Below are positions 7,060 to 10,235 of a DNA stretch of 10,235 bases, in pieces (the first letter of the stretch is position 1; each line of letters opens with the position of its first letter). Source of the DNA: an uncultured Muribaculaceae bacterium (GTDB lineage: Bacteria; Bacteroidota; Bacteroidia; Bacteroidales; Muribaculaceae); NCBI GenBank assembly GCA_934590135.1, contig CAKTOT010000086.1, positions 1-10,235 of the forward strand, in the 5' to 3' direction. The notes below the pieces were generated by a model that was not told where the DNA came from, made no database searches, and was given only the letters and a program-made list of their open reading frames with translations. The translations under genes were made by a program, and so were the position numbers.

Positions 7060-8184
7060 ATGATGAAGTACAACGATTTCTTGGGCGGACTTGTAGCGTT
7101 GGCATTCGTAACGATGCCGTTGATGGCTGTGTCGCAGGACTTCGAGGACGACATCTACTACAATCCCTCGAAGGAAAAGACGACTAAGGCAAAGAAACAA
7201 ACGACGCCTATACGGTATGTGCCCACGCAGGACTATCCCGCAGCCGATACATATAATTACAGCAGCGCATCCACTCGCGATGTGGACGAATACAATCGCC
7301 GCTATTCCGGGACGAAAATCGATACGATGGCACGAGATAGCGCATACGTTTCGGGCAGTTTTGACTACACACGCCGCATCGAGCGTTTTCATAATCCCGA
7401 TGTAGTAACAGCATCCGGCGATGACCAGCTGATAGATTATTACTATTCACAGCCATCCGAGACCTCCTCGGTCAATATATACGTAAATACAGATCCGTAT
7501 CTTGGTTGGGGCATATATCCGTACTACAGCTATTACGGCTATCGTCCGTATTATTCGTACTACAATCCGTGGTACAGCTGGACCTTTGACCCATGGTATT
7601 GGGGCTCGTCCTGGACCTGGGGCTATGACCCGTATTGGTACGGAGGATGGGGCTATCCTTACTGGGCATGGAGTACACCATGTCCGCCGCCTCATCACCA
7701 TCACGGCTACGGCCCCGGACCATCTTGGCATCCCTCTTCGCCCGGGTCCTACCGACCTCACGGCACGGCATCTGCCGGCAGTACATCGGGGCGTCGTCCG
7801 GGATCGACGTATAACGGATATACCCCATCAACGAGTGGCAGTATGTCTCGCCCCGGTAATATGGGACGCGGTCGCGGCAACAGCACCGCAACGGCACCAT
7901 CGACATCTACACGCCCCGGCGGATATGCTCCGTCGTCCACCGGTTCGCGTCCTTCGACAGGATATAGCAGCGGTAGTACTCGCGGACGCTATGGCAACAG
8001 CTCTTCGTCCACCGATAGTCGTCGCAGCACATACACACCTTCGCGCAATTCGTCCTCGTCGAGCAGCAACCGCGGCTCGTATAGTAGCGGTAGCCGCGGA
8101 GGTTCGTATAGCAGTGGCAGCCGGGGAGGTTCGTATGGTGGCGGTAGCCGCGGAGGAGGAGGCGGCGGCCGCGGCCGTCGTTGA
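7060..8184 (+). CDS. Exported low-complexity protein: Tyr/Trp-rich middle, Ser/Gly/Arg-rich tail
   Basis: I recognise no catalytic domain. The 374-residue product starts with MM (7060 or 7063 are both possible starts) and a signal peptide up to about residue 25 (AVSQ), so it is exported. Residues about 27-145 are polar. Residues about 146-206 are exceptionally rich in Tyr, Trp, Pro and Gly (for example YSYYGYRPYYSYYNPWY), and an HHHH run follows near 212-215. From about 220 to the end the chain is almost only Ser, Gly, Arg, Thr, Pro and Tyr, ending in three 9-residue repeats and a Gly/Arg tail. This composition suggests a disordered surface or periplasmic adhesive or scaffolding protein. The tail resembles RGG-like sequence, but that is compositional only and no RNA binding is implied for an exported protein. 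A FadL-like gene follows after 75 bases, probably in the same transcript. Confidence 0.8.
   Translation: MMKYNDFLGGLVALAFVTMPLMAVSQDFEDDIYYNPSKEKTTKAKKQTTPIRYVPTQDYPAADTYNYSSASTRDVDEYNRRYSGTKIDTMARDSAYVSGSFDYTRRIERFHNPDVVTASGDDQLIDYYYSQPSETSSVNIYVNTDPYLGWGIYPYYSYYGYRPYYSYYNPWYSWTFDPWYWGSSWTWGYDPYWYGGWGYPYWAWSTPCPPPHHHHGYGPGPSWHPSSPGSYRPHGTASAGSTSGRRPGSTYNGYTPSTSGSMSRPGNMGRGRGNSTATAPSTSTRPGGYAPSSTGSRPSTGYSSGSTRGRYGNSSSSTDSRRSTYTPSRNSSSSSSNRGSYSSGSRGGSYSSGSRGGSYGGGSRGGGGGGRGRR
8074..8154 (+). repeat. Three tandem 27-base in-frame repeats
   Basis: Units at 8074-8100, 8101-8127 and 8128-8154 share the pattern GGyTCGTAT...GGyAGCCGsGGA. They encode GSYSSGSRG, GSYSSGSRG and GSYGGGSRG (residues 339-365). 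Most differences are at third codon positions in units 1 and 2, so the peptide is better conserved than the DNA; in unit 3 two Ser codons became Gly. Confidence 0.9.
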
Positions 8185-8259
8185 AAAAAATTACGTCTAA
8201 ATCCTCTTTGTGTGATTCTTTATCTATTGAATAATAAAACAGAATAATACATCCAAAAT

Positions 8260-9876
8260 ATGAAACGTCTCATTATTCCGGCTCTTATCGCAGCCTTGTC
8301 GGCACCGGTGACTATGGCACAAAGTTCCATAGACGCGTTGCAGCTTACGAACAATGATTTCAAAGGTACTGCGCGCTTTATGGGTATGGGCGGCGCCTTT
8401 ACCGCACTCGGTGGCGACCTTTCGACTTTGACGCAGAACCCGGCCGGTATCGGTATCTATAGACACAGTGAGATTGGTGCCACTCTTGATATAAATTTCC
8501 AAAAATCGGCAACGTCTTCGCTAAGCAATTCATACTCGGCGACACAGACCAAAGCGTATTGCAACAACTTCGGATATGTAGGTGTCATTCGCCTTGACGG
8601 TCTATTGCAGTCGTTCAATTGGGGCGCCACATACAATCGTGCGGCATCTTTTGATCGCAAAACTTCGGGATATGTCGTGCCGACTAATACATCGCTGTCA
8701 AACTATATCGCATCGTTTACCGGGGGTGTAAACCCGGACGAACTGAATTTTAGCAGCACATACAATCCCTATCGCGACAGCAGTCACGATTGGTTGAGCA
8801 TCTTGGCGTATAACACTTATATGATAAGCCCGGCGGATGCGCAAGGCCGTTCGTATCGTGGTATGTTCCAAAGCGGAACCACCGGAGATGCCGAAACCAC
8901 TTTACGCGAACGCGGTTACGTGGACGAGTACAGTTTTAATTTCGGCGGAAATTTCTCCAATTTGGTCTATTGGGGTTTGTCTATAGGAGTTACCGACCTT
9001 AGCTATACTCGCGAGGTTTGGTATTCGGAGTCTATGGCGAATGCCTCGGTATACGATGTGGCTTCGCAGCGTAATGTCATAGGTAATGCCGGTTTCAATC
9101 TGACCAATTACAAGCACATCAATGGCTCGGGATGGAATCTCAAGGCCGGTGTCATTGTACGTCCTACCAATGAATTCCGCTTCGGCTTTGCAGTACATAC
9201 TCCTACGTGGTACTCGCTGGAACACTCGTACTATGGAGCTGTTGACTACAGCTATCTGAATACGGGAATAGTTGAGGGGAAGGATAATCCGCTATCCGGA
9301 AACGAATATACCGATGATGCCGGTTTTGACTGGAAACTACGCTCTCCGTGGCGTCTGATGGTCGGTGCAGGTCTCGTGGGCAGCAACTTTATCATCAGCG
9401 CCGACTACGAATATGTTGCATATCCGGATATGAATATGCAGACAGCCGGATATGACAATTGGGGCTACATAACCGGGTATTATGATAATGTCGGTGTCAA
9501 CGAAGACATTAAAACATACACTCAAGGAGCGAATGTAATACGTGCCGGTGTGGAATATCGGCTTCTACCTTCATTGAGCTTGCGTGCCGGTTGCAATTTT
9601 ACGTTGTCTAACATCAAAGACGATGTTCGCAATGGCTCGGGCACTGTTGTCACCAGCGGTACAGATCCGTCATTCTCCTTTAATAAGACCACACAGAATA
9701 TTTCGGTAGGTATAGGCTATCGCTACAAATCATGGTATCTGGACGGCGCTTATGTACACACCAATCGCAAAGGAACGTTGCACGCCTACACAGATTTCGA
9801 CGGCTATCAGGCTCCGAAATATGATGTGACGGATAATGACAATCAGATTGTACTATCTATGGGCTTCAAATTCTGA
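8260..9876 (+). CDS. FadL/OmpP1-like outer membrane beta-barrel protein
   Basis: The 538-residue product has a signal peptide cut after TMA (residue 20). The mature N-terminus carries ARFMGMGGAFTALGGDLSTL followed by NPAG at 60-63, which is the hallmark of the FadL/OmpP1/TodX family (N-terminal plug with NPA motif). The rest alternates polar and hydrophobic or aromatic residues in beta-strand fashion, and the C-terminus IVLSMGFKF ends in Phe as barrel proteins do for BAM recognition. FadL relatives move hydrophobic small molecules across the outer membrane; Bacteroidales copies are often named hemin receptor or outer membrane transport protein, but the ligand here is unknown. The gene follows the low-complexity exported protein by 75 bases with neither a terminator nor a clear TAnnTTTG box between, so cotranscription is likely. 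The length is somewhat above that of E. coli FadL. Confidence 0.88.
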   Translation: MKRLIIPALIAALSAPVTMAQSSIDALQLTNNDFKGTARFMGMGGAFTALGGDLSTLTQNPAGIGIYRHSEIGATLDINFQKSATSSLSNSYSATQTKAYCNNFGYVGVIRLDGLLQSFNWGATYNRAASFDRKTSGYVVPTNTSLSNYIASFTGGVNPDELNFSSTYNPYRDSSHDWLSILAYNTYMISPADAQGRSYRGMFQSGTTGDAETTLRERGYVDEYSFNFGGNFSNLVYWGLSIGVTDLSYTREVWYSESMANASVYDVASQRNVIGNAGFNLTNYKHINGSGWNLKAGVIVRPTNEFRFGFAVHTPTWYSLEHSYYGAVDYSYLNTGIVEGKDNPLSGNEYTDDAGFDWKLRSPWRLMVGAGLVGSNFIISADYEYVAYPDMNMQTAGYDNWGYITGYYDNVGVNEDIKTYTQGANVIRAGVEYRLLPSLSLRAGCNFTLSNIKDDVRNGSGTVVTSGTDPSFSFNKTTQNISVGIGYRYKSWYLDGAYVHTNRKGTLHAYTDFDGYQAPKYDVTDNDNQIVLSMGFKF

Positions 9877-9913
9877 AGTAAACGTATATTAACAATAGAT
9901 TGGCATTTCTGAC

Positions 9914-10177
9914 ATGCAAATCCTCTGCACAAAAGAGTTCGTGCTTGGCGCTGACGAGGAGTGGGGCACAGATTACTATAATGAGGACTACCGCATCGGG
10001 GCTCACCCCTTTACCGATGCTGAAATCAAGAAGGGCAAAGGCGCGTCTATGACGCTGACCGATGCTGCCGGCAAGGTCATCAAGTCTGAAACCTATACTC
10101 GGAAGCCCGGCTGCTCGACTTGGTCGACCGCCATTGGGCGCACTACTCGCAAGGCCGTAGGCCTGGCCATTGCTTAA
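9914..10177 (+). CDS. Short unrecognised protein, possibly the N-terminal part of an interrupted gene
   Basis: The 87-codon frame starts at the first ATG after an in-frame TAG at 9896-9898 and ends with TAA at 10175-10177. I do not recognise a family. The product (starting MQILCTKEFVLGADEEWGTD) is soluble and has neither signal peptide nor membrane segment. A Lys/Gly patch (KKGKGASMTLTDAAGK) lies at about 39-54. Base composition looks GC-richer than in the barrel gene before it (36 of 60 bases G or C at 10081-10140, against 27 of 60 at 9421-9480). The gap to the preceding gene is 37 bases and no -7 box is visible. The same frame, read past the TAA, gives a helix-turn-helix-like segment, so this may be the front of a longer regulator broken by a nonsense change. 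A stand-alone small protein is the alternative. Confidence 0.5.
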   Translation: MQILCTKEFVLGADEEWGTDYYNEDYRIGAHPFTDAEIKKGKGASMTLTDAAGKVIKSETYTRKPGCSTWSTAIGRTTRKAVGLAIA

Positions 10178-10235
10178 GCTCGCAACGCCGCAGGGCTTTC
10201 GGTTCGCGACCTCGCCGACCGCTGTGGTCTTGATG
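10178..10235 (+). other. Helix-turn-helix-like coding segment directly after an in-frame TAA (runs off right edge)
   Basis: In the same frame as the preceding short gene, these bases encode ARNAAGLSVRDLADRCGLD. The pattern R-x2-AGLSVRDLADRCGL is typical of helices 2 and 3 of XRE/Cro-type HTH domains (R...GLs...LA...Gls). There is no start codon in this frame between the TAA and the motif, and the first helix of the domain would be the last residues before the stop (TTRKAVGLAIA). It therefore looks like the continuation of the same gene. Only 19 residues are visible. Confidence 0.4.

Noticed and set aside
8160..8191. GC-rich self-complementary sequence followed by an A-run after the low-complexity gene, as a possible terminator
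   Set aside because: The run on the plus strand is A rather than T, and the symmetry comes from Gly/Arg codons (GGC/CGC/GGC).
7502..8200. Open frame of 232 codons overlapping the low-complexity gene in another frame
   Set aside because: A shadow of the repetitive Ser/Gly/Arg codons. The frame starting at 7060 has a signal peptide and a promoter with leader in front.
8185..8259. Separate promoter for the FadL-like gene
   Set aside because: A CTCTTTG sequence is present but the TA of TAnnTTTG is not at the correct spacing, and no other match was found.

Overview
The window looks like chromosomal DNA of a Bacteroidales bacterium, plausibly of the Muribaculaceae/Bacteroides/Prevotella type. The evidence is the absence of Shine-Dalgarno sequences before the genes, Bacteroidota-type -7 promoter boxes (TAnnTTTG) ahead of several genes, and typical Bacteroidales gene content: a tricorn-like S41 protease, an EF-G paralogue, and a FadL-type barrel protein next to a low-complexity exported protein. 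The genus cannot be fixed from what is visible.

Layout. On the minus strand, 1-2373 is the N-terminal 791 codons of a secreted tricorn-like S41 peptidase. Its PDZ domain and catalytic serine lie beyond the left edge. A 107-base divergent promoter region separates it from a plus-strand pair: a ComF-family phosphoribosyltransferase-fold protein (2481-3221) and, 39 bases later, an exported alpha/beta hydrolase (3261-4271). This pair converges on a minus-strand gene (4399-6555) for a second, EF-G-like translation factor, with a probably bidirectional hairpin terminator between them (4322-4348). A 504-base divergent intergenic region (6556-7059) holds a 16-base perfect palindromic operator candidate with a degenerate second copy 21 bases away, a clear -7 box at 6950 and a strong leader hairpin. 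Then come an exported Tyr/Trp-rich and Ser/Gly/Arg-rich protein (7060-8184), a FadL/OmpP1-like outer membrane protein (8260-9876), and a short unrecognised gene (9914-10177). The last gene's reading frame continues past its TAA stop into a helix-turn-helix-like segment at the right edge.

How the genes relate. Four of the six better-defined products carry a signal peptide (protease, hydrolase, low-complexity protein, FadL-like protein), so the window is rich in envelope functions. ComF and the EF-G paralogue are cytoplasmic. The low-complexity protein and the FadL-like protein are 75 bases apart with no terminator seen between them and probably form a transcription unit. The EF-G paralogue lacks the histidine that activates hydrolysis in canonical EF-G and has an altered switch I, matching the EF-G2 group of Bacteroides described as working without GTP hydrolysis.

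The most interesting signals are the EF-G2 active site, the twin palindromes in front of it, the low-complexity protein with its structured leader and 27-base tandem repeats, and the interrupted frame at the right end. No tRNA, rRNA, CRISPR array, insertion sequence or clear phage module was seen.
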